Notes: a model not told the origin generated them from the letters alone. A DNA stretch of 64,000 bases from Lachnospiraceae bacterium (GCA_024690605.1 JAILOV010000062.1:1-64000), one strand, 5' to 3'. Shown: positions 35,203-44,778, numbered from the stretch's first letter. Numbers and translations: made by a program.

Positions 35203-36228
35203 ATGAAGAAAAGAGTATTGGCAATGATCATGGCCTCTGCTATGGTTCTCGGCCTTGCCGGCTGCGGCGGCAGCGCGGGCAGCACGGAGAGCGCAGCTCC
35301 GGCTCAGACAGAGACCAAGACGGAAGAGGCTGCTCCTGCGGGCGGCGACCTCATCAAGGTCGGTATCATCAACAACGACCCCAACGAGTCCGGCTATCGT
35401 ACCGCGAACGACAAGGATCTGAAGGCGATGTTCAACGAGGCGAACGGCTTTGATGCGAAGTTTGCCTACAGCATGAAGAACGACGAGCAGATCTCCGCGG
35501 CACAGGGCTTCATCACTGACGGCGTTGACTATCTGCTTCTGTCCGCTGCCGACACGGCAGGCTGGGATTCGGTCCTGCAGGATGCGCAGAAGAACGGTGT
35601 CAAGGTTATCCTATTCGACCGCACGATCGACGCGGATCCGAGCCTCTATGAGGCGTCCATCGTCTCCGACATGGCGAAGGAAGGCCAGACGGCTGTTGAC
35701 TGGCTCGCAGGCCAGAACCTGTCCGAGTACAACGTGATCCACATTCAGGGCCACATGGGCTCCGCTGCACAGCAGGGCCGCTCCGGCGCGCTGGATGCCA
35801 AGGTTGCCGCTGAGGCCAACTGGAACATCGTTGCACAGCAGACCGCTGACTGGAACGCTGAGAACGCACAGCAGATCGTTCAGTCCGTGATCGATGCGAA
35901 GACCCCCTTCAATGTCATTTATGCCGAGAACGACGATATGGCCAAGGGCGCTGTCGCTGCTCTTGATGCGGCGGGTATCTCCCACGGTGTCGGCAAGGAC
36001 GTTGTTGTCATGGGCTTTGACTGCAACAAGTGGGCGCTTGAAGAGCTGCTGAAGCAGAACTGGAACTATGACGGACAGTGCAACCCGTTCCAGGCTTCCT
36101 ACATCAGCGACATCATCAAGACCCTCGAGGGCGGCGGCTCGATCTCCGAGAAGACCATCATCATGGATGAGAAGGGCTTCGATGCTTCCACCATCACGCA
36201 GGAAGATGTTGATAACTACGGCATCTGA
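35203..36228 (+). CDS. Sugar-binding lipoprotein (YtfQ-like, ribose/galactose class)
   Basis: A 341-residue solute-binding protein. Lipobox GLAGC with C21 as lipidated residue, then an Ala/Thr/Glu linker. The body is a type I periplasmic-binding-protein fold: VGIINNDPNESGYR, DYLLLSAADTAGWDSVL, VKVILFDRTID and INVIYAENDDMAKGA-like segments. Gene order binding protein, ATPase, permease, permease matches YtfQ-YtfR-YtfT-YjfF (galactofuranose) and FruEKFG (fructose) importers. It has an excellent ribosome-binding site (GGAGGG) and is followed by an internal terminator, fitting higher expression than the other subunits. Confidence 0.92.
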   Translation: MKKRVLAMIMASAMVLGLAGCGGSAGSTESAAPAQTETKTEEAAPAGGDLIKVGIINNDPNESGYRTANDKDLKAMFNEANGFDAKFAYSMKNDEQISAAQGFITDGVDYLLLSAADTAGWDSVLQDAQKNGVKVILFDRTIDADPSLYEASIVSDMAKEGQTAVDWLAGQNLSEYNVIHIQGHMGSAAQQGRSGALDAKVAAEANWNIVAQQTADWNAENAQQIVQSVIDAKTPFNVIYAENDDMAKGAVAALDAAGISHGVGKDVVVMGFDCNKWALEELLKQNWNYDGQCNPFQASYISDIIKTLEGGGSISEKTIIMDEKGFDASTITQEDVDNYGI

Positions 36229-36249
36229 TGATGTGAGATAAGAACCAAA

Positions 36250-36298
36250 ACGGCGCGGTGCGGCGACATCCTGACGGACCGCCGCGCCGTGCTTTTTC
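36250..36298 (+). terminator. Internal terminator or attenuator after the binding-protein gene
   Basis: ACGGCGCGG (36250-36258) pairs with CCGCGCCGT (36282-36290), followed by GCTTTTT. Partial read-through would set a lower level of the downstream ATPase and permeases. Confidence 0.75.
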
Positions 36299-36322
36299 TA
36301 CCGAGATAAAAGGAGTGAAACG

Positions 36323-37840
36323 GTGAACGAGAACAGAATTCTTGAGATGCGCGGCATCGATAAGACCTTTCCCGGCGTGCGCGCCCTGCAGGGCGTGGAT
36401 TTCTCCTTGAATGCCGGTGAGATCCATGCGCTCATGGGGGAGAACGGTGCCGGAAAATCCACCCTGATCAAGGTGCTGACCGGCGTCTACACCAAGGACG
36501 GCGGCACGATCTCCCTGAAGGATACCGGCGAGGTGCAGATCCATTCGCCGCAGGATGCGCAGAAATTCGGGATCAGCACGGTCTATCAGGAGATCACGCT
36601 GTGCCCGAATCTGACGGTCGCGGAGAACATGTATATCGGCCGCGGAGAGGGAAGTCTTACCAATTGGAAAAAGATGAACGCGGATGCGGCGAAGCTGCTT
36701 GCTTCCCTGGACATTCCCGCCAAGGCCACGCAGCAGCTCGCAAGCTGTTCCATCGCGGTTCAGCAGATGGTGGCCATTGCCAGAGCCGTGGATATGGAAT
36801 GCAAGGTTCTGATCCTCGATGAACCGACCTCTTCGCTGGATGAGCAGGAGGTGGAAAAACTCTTCGGTCTCATGCGGGATCTGAAAGCCCGCGGCGTCGG
36901 CATCATCTTCGTCACCCATTTCCTCGATCAGGTCTATGAGGTCTGTGACAAGATCACGGTCCTGCGTGACGGTCAGCTGGTCGGTGAATATGAGATCAAG
37001 GATCTGCCCCGCGTGCAGCTGGTCGCCAAGATGCTCGGCAAGGAGATGGATGATCTCTCCGATATCAAAGGCGAGCAGGGCGGCTATCACGGCGATGACG
37101 CGGGCGAGGACGTCTTCGAGGCAACGGGTCTGCAGAGTGATGCGGGCATCAAGCCTTTTGACTTCCATATCCGCAAGGGCGAGGTCAACGGCTTCACGGG
37201 TCTGCTCGGATCCGGACGCAGCGAGTGCGTGCGCGCGATCTTCGGCGCGGACCGTGTGCTGCAGGGGACCACGAAAATGCACGGAAAACCCGTGAAGATC
37301 GCAAAGCCCGTCGACGCGATGAAGAACGGCATCGCCTATCTGCCGGAAGACCGCAAGGTCGACGGTATCGTGGGCGATCTGTCCGTCCGTGACAACATCA
37401 TTCTGGCGCTTCAGGTGCTGACCGGTTTCTTCAAGCCGTTCTCCAAAGCGCAGGCCAATGCTTTCGCGGACGAATATATCAAAAAGCTCAATATCAAGAC
37501 TGCCTCCGCAGACACGCCGATCAAATCCCTGTCCGGCGGTAACCAGCAGAAGGTGATCCTGGCGAGATGGCTTCTCATGCATCCGGAGTATCTGATCCTC
37601 GACGAGCCCACCCGCGGTATCGATGTCGGCACCAAGGTGGATATCCAGAAGCTGGTGCTGGAGCTGGCTTCCGAGGGAATGAGCGTCACGTTCATTTCCT
37701 CCGAGACGGATGAGATGCTGCGGACCTGTTCCCGTCTGGTCGTCATGCGTGACAGGAAGGTCGTCGGCGAGCTTTCAGGCGAAGATCTGACACAGAACAA
37801 GATCATGAGCACGATCGCCGGAGGGGAGAGCAAAGCATGA
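36323..37840 (+). CDS. Sugar ABC transporter ATP-binding protein (MglA/YtfR type)
   Basis: A 505-residue protein with two ABC cassettes. Cassette 1 has Walker A GENGAGKST near residue 39, an altered signature SIAVQQ and Walker B LILDEPTSS. Cassette 2 has the altered Walker A LGSGRSE near 293 and a canonical signature LSGGNQQ and LILDEPTRG. This asymmetry is normal for the CUT2 class. It starts with GTG at 36323 behind AAGGAG. It overlaps the next permease by ATGA. Confidence 0.95.
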   Translation: MNENRILEMRGIDKTFPGVRALQGVDFSLNAGEIHALMGENGAGKSTLIKVLTGVYTKDGGTISLKDTGEVQIHSPQDAQKFGISTVYQEITLCPNLTVAENMYIGRGEGSLTNWKKMNADAAKLLASLDIPAKATQQLASCSIAVQQMVAIARAVDMECKVLILDEPTSSLDEQEVEKLFGLMRDLKARGVGIIFVTHFLDQVYEVCDKITVLRDGQLVGEYEIKDLPRVQLVAKMLGKEMDDLSDIKGEQGGYHGDDAGEDVFEATGLQSDAGIKPFDFHIRKGEVNGFTGLLGSGRSECVRAIFGADRVLQGTTKMHGKPVKIAKPVDAMKNGIAYLPEDRKVDGIVGDLSVRDNIILALQVLTGFFKPFSKAQANAFADEYIKKLNIKTASADTPIKSLSGGNQQKVILARWLLMHPEYLILDEPTRGIDVGTKVDIQKLVLELASEGMSVTFISSETDEMLRTCSRLVVMRDRKVVGELSGEDLTQNKIMSTIAGGESKA

Positions 37841-38919
37841 AGAACAAAGCAAAGTCAAACGGATTATTCAAGCGGATCGTGGGGAATCAGATGTTCATTC
37901 CGGTCCTTGCGATCCTCATTCTCGTGATCGTCAATCTGGTCAAGGATCCGAGCTTTTTCGTGGTCACCTGGGGACTCAACAACGACGGATTTCCCGTTCT
38001 TTCCGGTTCCCTGATCAGTATTCTGGACAACGGTTCGGAGCTGGCGATCCTGGCCATCGGCATGACGCTCGTGACAGCAGCCTCCGGCGGACAGGACATC
38101 TCCGTGGGCGCCACGATCGCTGTTGCCGGTTCCGCGATGCTGCGGGTTCTCTGCGGCGGCAACGCCCGTCCGGAGACGACGCAGGCACCCGTGATCGTCG
38201 CGTTTCTCGTCGCCTGTCTGGTCGGCATGCTCTGCGGTGCTTTTAACGGCGCACTGGTCTCTGTCTTCAAGATCCAGCCGATGGTCGCGACCCTGATCCT
38301 GTTTACGGCAGGCCGTTCCATTGCGGCGTGGATCAACAACAACGAGCTCCCGATCGTGCCGGATCCGAAGTTCGCCTGGTTTGCGGGCTGCATTCCCGGC
38401 ATCCCGATCCCGACATCGGTGTTCATCGCGATCGCCTGCATCATCGTGATCATGCTGGTGTTAAAGTTCACGAATCTGGGTCTCTACACGCAGGCGGTCG
38501 GTATCAATGAGAGCTCCTCCCGCTTAAACGGCATCAACCCGACCTTTATCAAGTTCCTGTCCTTTGTGATCCTGGGACTGTGTGTGGCGGTCGCGGCGCT
38601 CATCAAGGTGAGCCGGATCTCCACGATCAACTACTCCGTCATCGCCAAGGACATTGAAATGGATGCGATCCTTGCGGTGGCACTGGGCGGCAACGCACTG
38701 TCCGGCGGCAAGTTCAACATGTGGGCGTCCATTCTCGGTGCGTATATCATCCAGTTCCTGACGACCACGCTCTATCGTTTCAAGGTGGATTCGGAAGCGC
38801 GCCCCGCCTACAAGGCCGTGGTGGTCATCCTGCTGGTCGTCTCCTCGGCGCCGGTGGTCCGGAACTATTTCTCGCAGCTGGCGAAGCAGTTTTCGTCACC
38901 GAAGAAGGAGGTGGCTTGA
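37837..38919 (+). CDS. Sugar ABC transporter permease (YtfT-like)
   Basis: A 360-residue membrane protein of the RbsC/CUT2 family with about ten hydrophobic segments. Family motifs visible are MTLVTAASGGQDISVGA near residue 78, FNGALVSVFKIQPMVATLI near 140 and ILAVALGGNALSGGKF near 280. It forms the channel with the next permease. ATGA overlap with the ATPase gene indicates coupling. Confidence 0.93.
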   Translation: MKNKAKSNGLFKRIVGNQMFIPVLAILILVIVNLVKDPSFFVVTWGLNNDGFPVLSGSLISILDNGSELAILAIGMTLVTAASGGQDISVGATIAVAGSAMLRVLCGGNARPETTQAPVIVAFLVACLVGMLCGAFNGALVSVFKIQPMVATLILFTAGRSIAAWINNNELPIVPDPKFAWFAGCIPGIPIPTSVFIAIACIIVIMLVLKFTNLGLYTQAVGINESSSRLNGINPTFIKFLSFVILGLCVAVAALIKVSRISTINYSVIAKDIEMDAILAVALGGNALSGGKFNMWASILGAYIIQFLTTTLYRFKVDSEARPAYKAVVVILLVVSSAPVVRNYFSQLAKQFSSPKKEVA

Positions 38920-39957
38920 GTGAAAGCGGAGAATAAAAAGGGCAGTATCTTTACCAGGGTCAGTGACACGAATCTGCTGCTTGCGATCACGATCGTCATT
39001 TTCTTCCTGATGTATCTCGGTGCGATCATCTTCCAGGGGGAAGGCTTCTTAAAGCCGCAGAAATTCTTTGACATCCTGAACAACAACTCGGCGCTGATCA
39101 TTACGGCCTGCGGTATGAGTCTGGTCATGATCACGGGGAGCATCGATATCTCCGTCGGCGGCGTGGTGGCACTGGTCTCCACCTGCTGCGCGGTCTATCT
39201 GGACTTCCATGAGGGCAGCATCTTCGGTTCCATCCTGATCGCGATCGGCGTGGGTCTTGCCTACGGTCTGGTGCAGGGCTTCCTCATCGCCTACCTGGAC
39301 ATCCAGCCGTTCATCGTGTCGCTTGCCGGCATGTTCTTTGCTCGCGGCATGTCGACGATCGTGCACACGGCACATTTTAATGTCGCCAGCACCGTGTTCA
39401 ACGGACTCAAGAACACCAGGATCAATGTGCCCGGCATGGGCAGTGTCAACCGGAAGGGCATCTACATTCCCGCCTATGTTGAGATCGGCGTGATCGTGGC
39501 ACTGGTGATCGTGGTGCTCCTGTTCATCCTGCTGCGCTGGACGAAGCTTGGCCGCAATTTCTATGCGGTCGGCGGCAATAAGCAGAGCGCACTGATGCTC
39601 GGTATCAATGTCAAAAAGACGAAATTTCTCGCGCACCTGATCTGCGGCGTGCTCGCCGGGATCGCGGGCTATGTCTATCTGCTGCATGTCGGTTCCTCCT
39701 CGGCGGATAACGCGATGGGCATGGAGATGAACGCGATCGCTTCCTCCATCATCGGCGGCACGATGCTGACGGGCGGTGTCGGCAACATCGTCGGCACGCT
39801 ATTCGGTGTGCTGTCCCTCAGCACGATCCAGAACATCGTCAGCGGCGCGGGCCTCGGTGACGCCTGGTGGACAGGGATCACCATCGCCGGCATGCTCTGC
39901 ATCTTCCTGGTCATCCAGAGTGTTGTGATGGCACAGAAGAAGAGCGCGCTGAAGTAA
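38920..39957 (+). CDS. Sugar ABC transporter permease (YjfF-like)
   Basis: A 345-residue CUT2 permease starting with GTG directly after the stop codon of its partner, with AAGGAGG upstream. Motifs include MSLVMITGSIDISVGG near residue 67, QGFLIAYLDIQPFIVSLAG near 113 and IASSIIGGTMLTGGVGN near 273. About nine hydrophobic segments. Together with the YtfT-like protein it forms the heterodimeric pore seen in galactofuranose-type importers. Confidence 0.93.
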   Translation: MKAENKKGSIFTRVSDTNLLLAITIVIFFLMYLGAIIFQGEGFLKPQKFFDILNNNSALIITACGMSLVMITGSIDISVGGVVALVSTCCAVYLDFHEGSIFGSILIAIGVGLAYGLVQGFLIAYLDIQPFIVSLAGMFFARGMSTIVHTAHFNVASTVFNGLKNTRINVPGMGSVNRKGIYIPAYVEIGVIVALVIVVLLFILLRWTKLGRNFYAVGGNKQSALMLGINVKKTKFLAHLICGVLAGIAGYVYLLHVGSSSADNAMGMEMNAIASSIIGGTMLTGGVGNIVGTLFGVLSLSTIQNIVSGAGLGDAWWTGITIAGMLCIFLVIQSVVMAQKKSALK

Positions 39958-39980
39958 AGGCGCGATCCGCACCGGACATC

Positions 39981-41027
39981 ATGAAAAAAAGGATCTGCTC
40001 AGTCGTATCATTACTGCTCCTGCTGTCGGCTTTTGCCGGCTGCGGGAGCAGTTCGTTTCCTTCCGAAATGACCGCGGACGAACCGACGGCGGGTGAAGAC
40101 ACGATCGTGGTCGGTTTTTCGCAGCTTGGCGCGGAATCCGACTGGCGGAGTGCGCACACGGAATCCATGCTGTCCGCCTTTACCGAGGAAAACGGCTATA
40201 CCCTGCTTTATCAGAACGGTCAGCAGAAGCAGGCCAATCAGATCACGGCGATCCGCACCTTTATCCAGCAGGGGGTTGATTATATCGTGCTGGCGCCCGC
40301 AACGGAGGCCGGCTGGGATTCTGTTCTGGAAGAGGCAAGAGAAGCCGGGATCCCGGTGATCCTTGTGGACCGCCGGGTGGATGTGACGGACAAGAGCCTC
40401 TATGCCTGCTGGGTCGGCTCGGATTTTGAGCTGGAAGCAAAAAAGGCAACGGCGTGGCTGCGAGCCTATGCTTCGAAAAACGGTTATCGGGGGAGCCGTC
40501 TGCATGTCGTGAACATCCAGGGGACCATCGGCTCCACGGCACAGATCGGACGCACCAGAGGTCTGGCCAATGCCGCGCGCAGCTGGCAGTGGGATCTTTT
40601 GGGAGAGATGAGCGGCGATTTTACGCAGACAAAGGGCAGGGAGGTCATGAATGCGTTCCTGCGGCGATTCAGCGACACGATCAATGTCGTCTACTGCGAA
40701 AACGATAATGAGGCGATCGGTGCGATCGAGGCGATCGAAAGCGCGGGATTCCGTGCGGGATCGGATCTGAGCAGAGGAGACATCCTGGTCCTGTCCTTTG
40801 ACGGCGTCAATGAGGCGGCTGTTTCCTTCGCACGGGAGGGGAAGATCGCCTGCATTGCCGAGTGCAATCCGCAGCACGGCGAACGTGTCCGTGCACTGAT
40901 TGAAATGCTCGAACGCGGCGAGACACCGGAAAAATTCAATTATGTCGACGAGAGACTCTTCAGTGCGCTGCCCGGCGTGGAAGCCGTCACGGTGGACGGG
41001 GTGTGCTATGAGGTGGAAAAGCCGTAG
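39981..41027 (+). CDS. Second sugar-binding lipoprotein, paralogue of the YtfQ-like protein
   Basis: A 348-residue lipoprotein with lipobox AFAGC, C21. It shares the plan of the protein at 35203: IQQGVDYIVLAPATEAGWDSVLEEA (in part), IPVILVDRRVD and VVYCENDNEAIGA. It has diverged strongly and lacks the long low-complexity linker. ATG at 39981 has only a poor ribosome-binding site, so expression may be low. It is last in the operon before a good terminator. It may be a second ligand specificity or a sensor partner of the YesM-like kinase. Confidence 0.88.
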   Translation: MKKRICSVVSLLLLLSAFAGCGSSSFPSEMTADEPTAGEDTIVVGFSQLGAESDWRSAHTESMLSAFTEENGYTLLYQNGQQKQANQITAIRTFIQQGVDYIVLAPATEAGWDSVLEEAREAGIPVILVDRRVDVTDKSLYACWVGSDFELEAKKATAWLRAYASKNGYRGSRLHVVNIQGTIGSTAQIGRTRGLANAARSWQWDLLGEMSGDFTQTKGREVMNAFLRRFSDTINVVYCENDNEAIGAIEAIESAGFRAGSDLSRGDILVLSFDGVNEAAVSFAREGKIACIAECNPQHGERVRALIEMLERGETPEKFNYVDERLFSALPGVEAVTVDGVCYEVEKP

Positions 41028-41102
41028 GACGGGAGTTTCCTTCCCGTGCCGGGACGGATTGTCGATCGTGTGCCATGGTACCGGCTTCCCGATGGGAGAA
41101 TG

Positions 41103-41131
41103 CCTGCAGATTCGTTTCTGCAGGTTTTTTT
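41103..41131 (+). terminator. Terminator of the YtfQRT-like operon
   Basis: CCTGCAGA (41103-41110) pairs with TCTGCAGG (41117-41124), loop TTCGTT, followed by seven T. Confidence 0.92.
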
Positions 41132-41198
41132 ATTTCCTTTAGTTTCTTTTAAGGTTTGAGAGATATGATGATGCCAGGCTAAGGAAAGGAGAAAAAGC

Positions 41199-41870
41199 AT
41201 GCAATACCGACATGAATGGAAGCATGAGATCAGCAGATCCGATCTCATCGCGATCAGACAGCGGCTGCGCGCGGTGGCGCAGACGGATTCGCATGCCGTT
41301 GACGGCCGTTATCAGATCCGAAGTCTCTATTTTGACAATCTGCAGGATAAGGCTCTCAGGGAAAAGATCGACGGGTTGAACCGGCGGGAAAAATTCCGCA
41401 TCCGTTTCTACAACGGGGACACCGCGGTCATCCATCTGGAGAAGAAGAGCAGAGTGAACGGTCTCGGTACCAAGTTCTCCGCGCCCCTCACAAAAGAGGA
41501 GGCCCGGAAGATCACGGAGGGAGACATCGACTGGATGCGGGATTCCGATCATCCGCTCGTGCAGGAGCTGTACAGCAAGATGCGTTTCCAGCAGCTCCGT
41601 CCCCGCACCATTGTGGACTACACGCGGGAACCCTATATCTACCCGCCCGGCAATGTGCGTGTGACCTTTGACTATGACATCCGCACGGGGCTCGGAGCAA
41701 CGGATTTTCTGGATCCATCGTGCGTCACGGTCCCCGCGGGAGAAACACCGGTCATCCTTGAAGTGAAATGGGACGCGTTTTTACCGGATATCATCCGGGC
41801 CTGTGTGCAGACACCGGGGTGCCGTGTCGGGGCATTCTCCAAGTATGCACAGTGCAGGATGTATGGATAG
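41199..41870 (+). CDS. VTC-domain polyphosphate polymerase-like protein
   Basis: A 223-residue soluble protein of the VTC family. Basic residues expected in the tunnel are visible: YRHEWKHEI at the start, IRSLYFDN, FRIRFYN, LEKKSR near residue 87 and VDYTREPYI near 138. The known eukaryotic VTC4 domain makes polyphosphate from ATP; the bacterial homologues are less studied. AAAGGAG precedes the ATG. It heads the VTC-DUF4956-CotH set, a recurring trio. Confidence 0.9.
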   Translation: MQYRHEWKHEISRSDLIAIRQRLRAVAQTDSHAVDGRYQIRSLYFDNLQDKALREKIDGLNRREKFRIRFYNGDTAVIHLEKKSRVNGLGTKFSAPLTKEEARKITEGDIDWMRDSDHPLVQELYSKMRFQQLRPRTIVDYTREPYIYPPGNVRVTFDYDIRTGLGATDFLDPSCVTVPAGETPVILEVKWDAFLPDIIRACVQTPGCRVGAFSKYAQCRMYG

Positions 41871-41889
41871 AGTAAAGGAGGAAAGAACA

Positions 41890-42561
41890 ATGACTTTTAA
41901 GGACATCTTCAAATCAAGCTTCCTGGAAAACGTGATCTCGGTGAGTGTGCTCGACATGGTGCTCGCCCTCCTGCTGGCGTTCTGTGTCGGTCTGTTCATC
42001 TTCTTTGTCTACAAAAAGACCTTCAGCGGCGTGATGTATTCCTCGTCCTTTGGCGTGACGCTCGTTGCGCTCACGATGATCACCACGCTGGTCATCCTGG
42101 CGGTCACCTCCAACATCGTGCTTTCCCTCGGCATGGTCGGTGCCCTCTCGATCGTCCGCTTCCGGACGGCGATCAAGGAGCCGTTAGACATCGCGTTCCT
42201 TTTCTGGTCGATCGCTGCGGGCATCGTGCTGGCGGCAGGCCTCATTCCGCTCGCGGTCTTCGGTTCGGTGGTCATCGGCATCGTGCTGCTCGTCTTTGTC
42301 AACAGAAAGAGTGTGACCAATCCTTATATCGTGGTCGTGGAATGCGCCGATGCACAGAGCGAAAAGAAGGCAGTATCTTATCTTAAGGAGCATACGGTCA
42401 AATCGGTGGTCAAGAGCAAGACTGCCCGCAAGGGACAGATCGAGCTGAACATGGAGATCCGGCTGAAGGGTGACGATACTGATTTCATCAACACCCTTTC
42501 GGATATGGAGGGTGTCGGCAGTGCGGTCCTCGTCAGCTACAACGGGGATTATATGGGGTGA
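41890..42561 (+). CDS. DUF4956 membrane protein
   Basis: A 223-residue protein with four hydrophobic segments between residues 20 and 140 (including MVGALSIVRFRTAIKEPLDIAF, positions about 82-103, quoted in part) and a soluble C-terminal ferredoxin-like region of about 75 residues. The GALSIVRFR motif is typical of DUF4956. ATG 41890 follows AGGAGG; an upstream frame inside the VTC gene is rejected. Function unknown; always linked in such loci to the VTC protein and CotH. Confidence 0.88.
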   Translation: MTFKDIFKSSFLENVISVSVLDMVLALLLAFCVGLFIFFVYKKTFSGVMYSSSFGVTLVALTMITTLVILAVTSNIVLSLGMVGALSIVRFRTAIKEPLDIAFLFWSIAAGIVLAAGLIPLAVFGSVVIGIVLLVFVNRKSVTNPYIVVVECADAQSEKKAVSYLKEHTVKSVVKSKTARKGQIELNMEIRLKGDDTDFINTLSDMEGVGSAVLVSYNGDYMG

Positions 42562-42566
42562 CATCC

Positions 42567-44648
42567 ATGTCAATTAACAAGCACTTTAACAGAATCTGTG
42601 CCGTTGCCCTCATCCTGGCGATCCTTGTCACGGTTCTTTTCATGAACGGGCAGGCACTCGGTATCCGGCAGACATCACACGTGATCGGCTATGAGGATCT
42701 GCTGTTCGACACCTCGCGTGTCCACACGATCGATCTCGTGGTGGACGACTGGGACGGTTTCCTCACGAACTGCGAAAACGAGGAGTATGATGTCTGCACG
42801 GCGGTCGTGGACAACGAGAGTTTCAGTAATGTCGCGATCCGCGCCAAGGGCAACACCTCGCTCTCGAGCGTGAAGAACATGGATTCCAGCCGTTACAGCT
42901 TCAAACTGGAATTCGATCATTTTGATGACGCGATCACCTATCACGGTCTGGACAAGCTGTGCCTGAACAATATCATCCAGGATAACACCTACATGAAGGA
43001 TTATCTGACCTGCCGGATGATGAATATCTTTGGTGTCGCGGCACCGCTGTGCAGTTACGTGTGGATCACGGTCAACGGGGATCCGTGGGGGCTCTATCTC
43101 GCTGTTGAGGCGGTGGAGGATTCCTTCCTGAAGAGAAACTACGGCAGTGACATCGGCGAGCTCTACAAGCCGGACAGCATGAGCATGGGCGGCGGCCGCG
43201 GGAACGGCCGGGAATTCAGTCTCTCCGATTTCCTCGAAAAAATGACGTCGAATGACAGTGAAGAGGAAGAGCAGGAGGAGAATTCGCAGGAAACCGGAAA
43301 ATCTGCGGATGCCGGGGACGCGGACACGGGAAGCTCGGAGAAAATGCAAAAACCCGGAAAGCGCGGCGTCGATAGCGCAGACGGCAAGGATTCCGCGGGG
43401 AACTCTATGAAACCCGGAAGGGATGATGCCGGGGAAGCGGACGGTACGGAAACCGGGAAGAGTTTCGGAAAACCGGGACAACAGGAAGGACGCGGCGACC
43501 GACCGAACAGATCCGGCAGTAAGGACGGAAAAGGTGATCTCGGTGGCAAGGGAGGCCCCGGAGGATTCGGCGGCCCCGGCGGAATGGGAAGCAACGATGT
43601 CAAACTTATCTACACGGATGACGATGAGGATTCCTACAGCAACATCTTCGGGAGTGCCAAAACGGTCGTCAACCATGCGGACAGGGAGCGTCTGATCGCC
43701 TCCATCAAACAGATGAACGAGCAGACCGATCTCGAAGAGGTGGTAGATGTAGAAGAAGTGATCCGCTATTTTGTCGTTCACAATTTCGTTGTCAACGGTG
43801 ACAGCTACACGGGAAACATGGTGCACAACTATTATCTCCATGAGGGAGACGGCATCATGCAGATGATTCCCTGGGACTATAACCTCGCGTTCGGCACCTT
43901 CCAGGGCGGCGATGCCACGGGTTCCGTCAACACACCGATCGACACGCCGGTCTCGTCCTCCATGCGCGGCATGGGCGGATCCGCAACAAATGTCGATGAC
44001 CAGTCCGACCGCCCGATGTGGGCCTGGATCGCGGAGAATGAGACGTATCTGGCCCGTTACCACGAGTTGTTTGCCGGGTTCCTCGAAACGGTTGACTCTG
44101 AAGCGATCATAGATGAAACGTATGCGCTGATCGCTCCTTATGTGGCGGAGGATCCGACGGCATTCTGCACCGCGGAGGAATTTGAAGAAGCGGTTCCCGT
44201 CCTGAAGGAATGGTGTTCGCTCCGCACACAGAGTGTACGCGGGCAGCTGGAAGGCGCGATCCCCGCGACCACCTCGGGTCAGACGGCGGATGAAAGTTCG
44301 CTCATCGATGCTTCGCACATTGTGACATCCGATATGGGCAGCATGGGCGACGGCATGGGTGGCGGTCCCGGCGGCGGATTCCCGGGCGGATTCGGAAGAA
44401 ACAATGGGGACGCAAGCGAGGATCGTGCCGATGAACGGCCTGATGGGGAAATGCCGGACTTTGAAGGAATGACACCGCCGGATGGCAGAATGCCTGACAT
44501 GAGCGGATTCCCGGGAGGTCAATCCCCGGGCATGGCGGGCATGACATCCGCGAACTACGGCACGGATACCTGGATCCTGCTGGGTGTTTCCGCACTTGTC
44601 CTGCTCGCGGGGATCGGCGTTGCCGTCGTTTTCCGGCGGAGAAGGTAG
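42567..44648 (+). CDS. CotH kinase family surface protein
   Basis: A 693-residue extracytoplasmic protein. N-terminal hydrophobic segment (13-30), CotH domain with IRAKGNTSL near 95, YHGLDKLCLNN near 130 and IPWDYNLAFG near 437 (the WDYN metal-site motif). The domain is interrupted at residues about 205-345 by a Gly/Asp/Glu/Lys-rich disordered insertion, and a second Gly/Pro/Met-rich stretch (about 590-665) precedes a C-terminal membrane segment and RRRR. No LPxTG motif. CotH proteins are atypical protein kinases. ATG at 42567 is five bases after the DUF4956 stop; a GTG at 42558 is less likely. Confidence 0.88.
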   Translation: MSINKHFNRICAVALILAILVTVLFMNGQALGIRQTSHVIGYEDLLFDTSRVHTIDLVVDDWDGFLTNCENEEYDVCTAVVDNESFSNVAIRAKGNTSLSSVKNMDSSRYSFKLEFDHFDDAITYHGLDKLCLNNIIQDNTYMKDYLTCRMMNIFGVAAPLCSYVWITVNGDPWGLYLAVEAVEDSFLKRNYGSDIGELYKPDSMSMGGGRGNGREFSLSDFLEKMTSNDSEEEEQEENSQETGKSADAGDADTGSSEKMQKPGKRGVDSADGKDSAGNSMKPGRDDAGEADGTETGKSFGKPGQQEGRGDRPNRSGSKDGKGDLGGKGGPGGFGGPGGMGSNDVKLIYTDDDEDSYSNIFGSAKTVVNHADRERLIASIKQMNEQTDLEEVVDVEEVIRYFVVHNFVVNGDSYTGNMVHNYYLHEGDGIMQMIPWDYNLAFGTFQGGDATGSVNTPIDTPVSSSMRGMGGSATNVDDQSDRPMWAWIAENETYLARYHELFAGFLETVDSEAIIDETYALIAPYVAEDPTAFCTAEEFEEAVPVLKEWCSLRTQSVRGQLEGAIPATTSGQTADESSLIDASHIVTSDMGSMGDGMGGGPGGGFPGGFGRNNGDASEDRADERPDGEMPDFEGMTPPDGRMPDMSGFPGGQSPGMAGMTSANYGTDTWILLGVSALVLLAGIGVAVVFRRRR

Positions 44649-44692
44649 CGGTTAGAATTGTTAAAAATTGTTACAAATATTTCATAAAACTT

Positions 44693-44727
44693 AAGGAAAG
44701 CCCTTGCCAAGCAAAGGGCTTTCCTTT
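44693..44727 (+). terminator. Terminator of the VTC-DUF4956-CotH operon
   Basis: AAGGAAAGCCCTT (44693-44705) pairs with AAGGGCTTTCCTT (44714-44726), a 13-pair stem. The T-rich part lies in the 3' arm (TTTCCTTTAT). Confidence 0.75.
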
Positions 44728-44778
44728 ATGATAGGAGATGCTTTTGCCGTTTTTTGCGATGACAGGGGGGAGAGTACT

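Noticed and set aside
42675-44522. 615-residue open frame on the minus strand
   Set aside because: It lies fully opposite the CotH gene, has no ribosome-binding site, and its Arg/His/Val-rich composition is that of an antisense shadow.
44704-44778. N-terminal extension of the DUF5722 protein
   Set aside because: It starts inside the terminator of the upstream operon and would bury the signal peptide; GTG at 44779 has a good ribosome-binding site.
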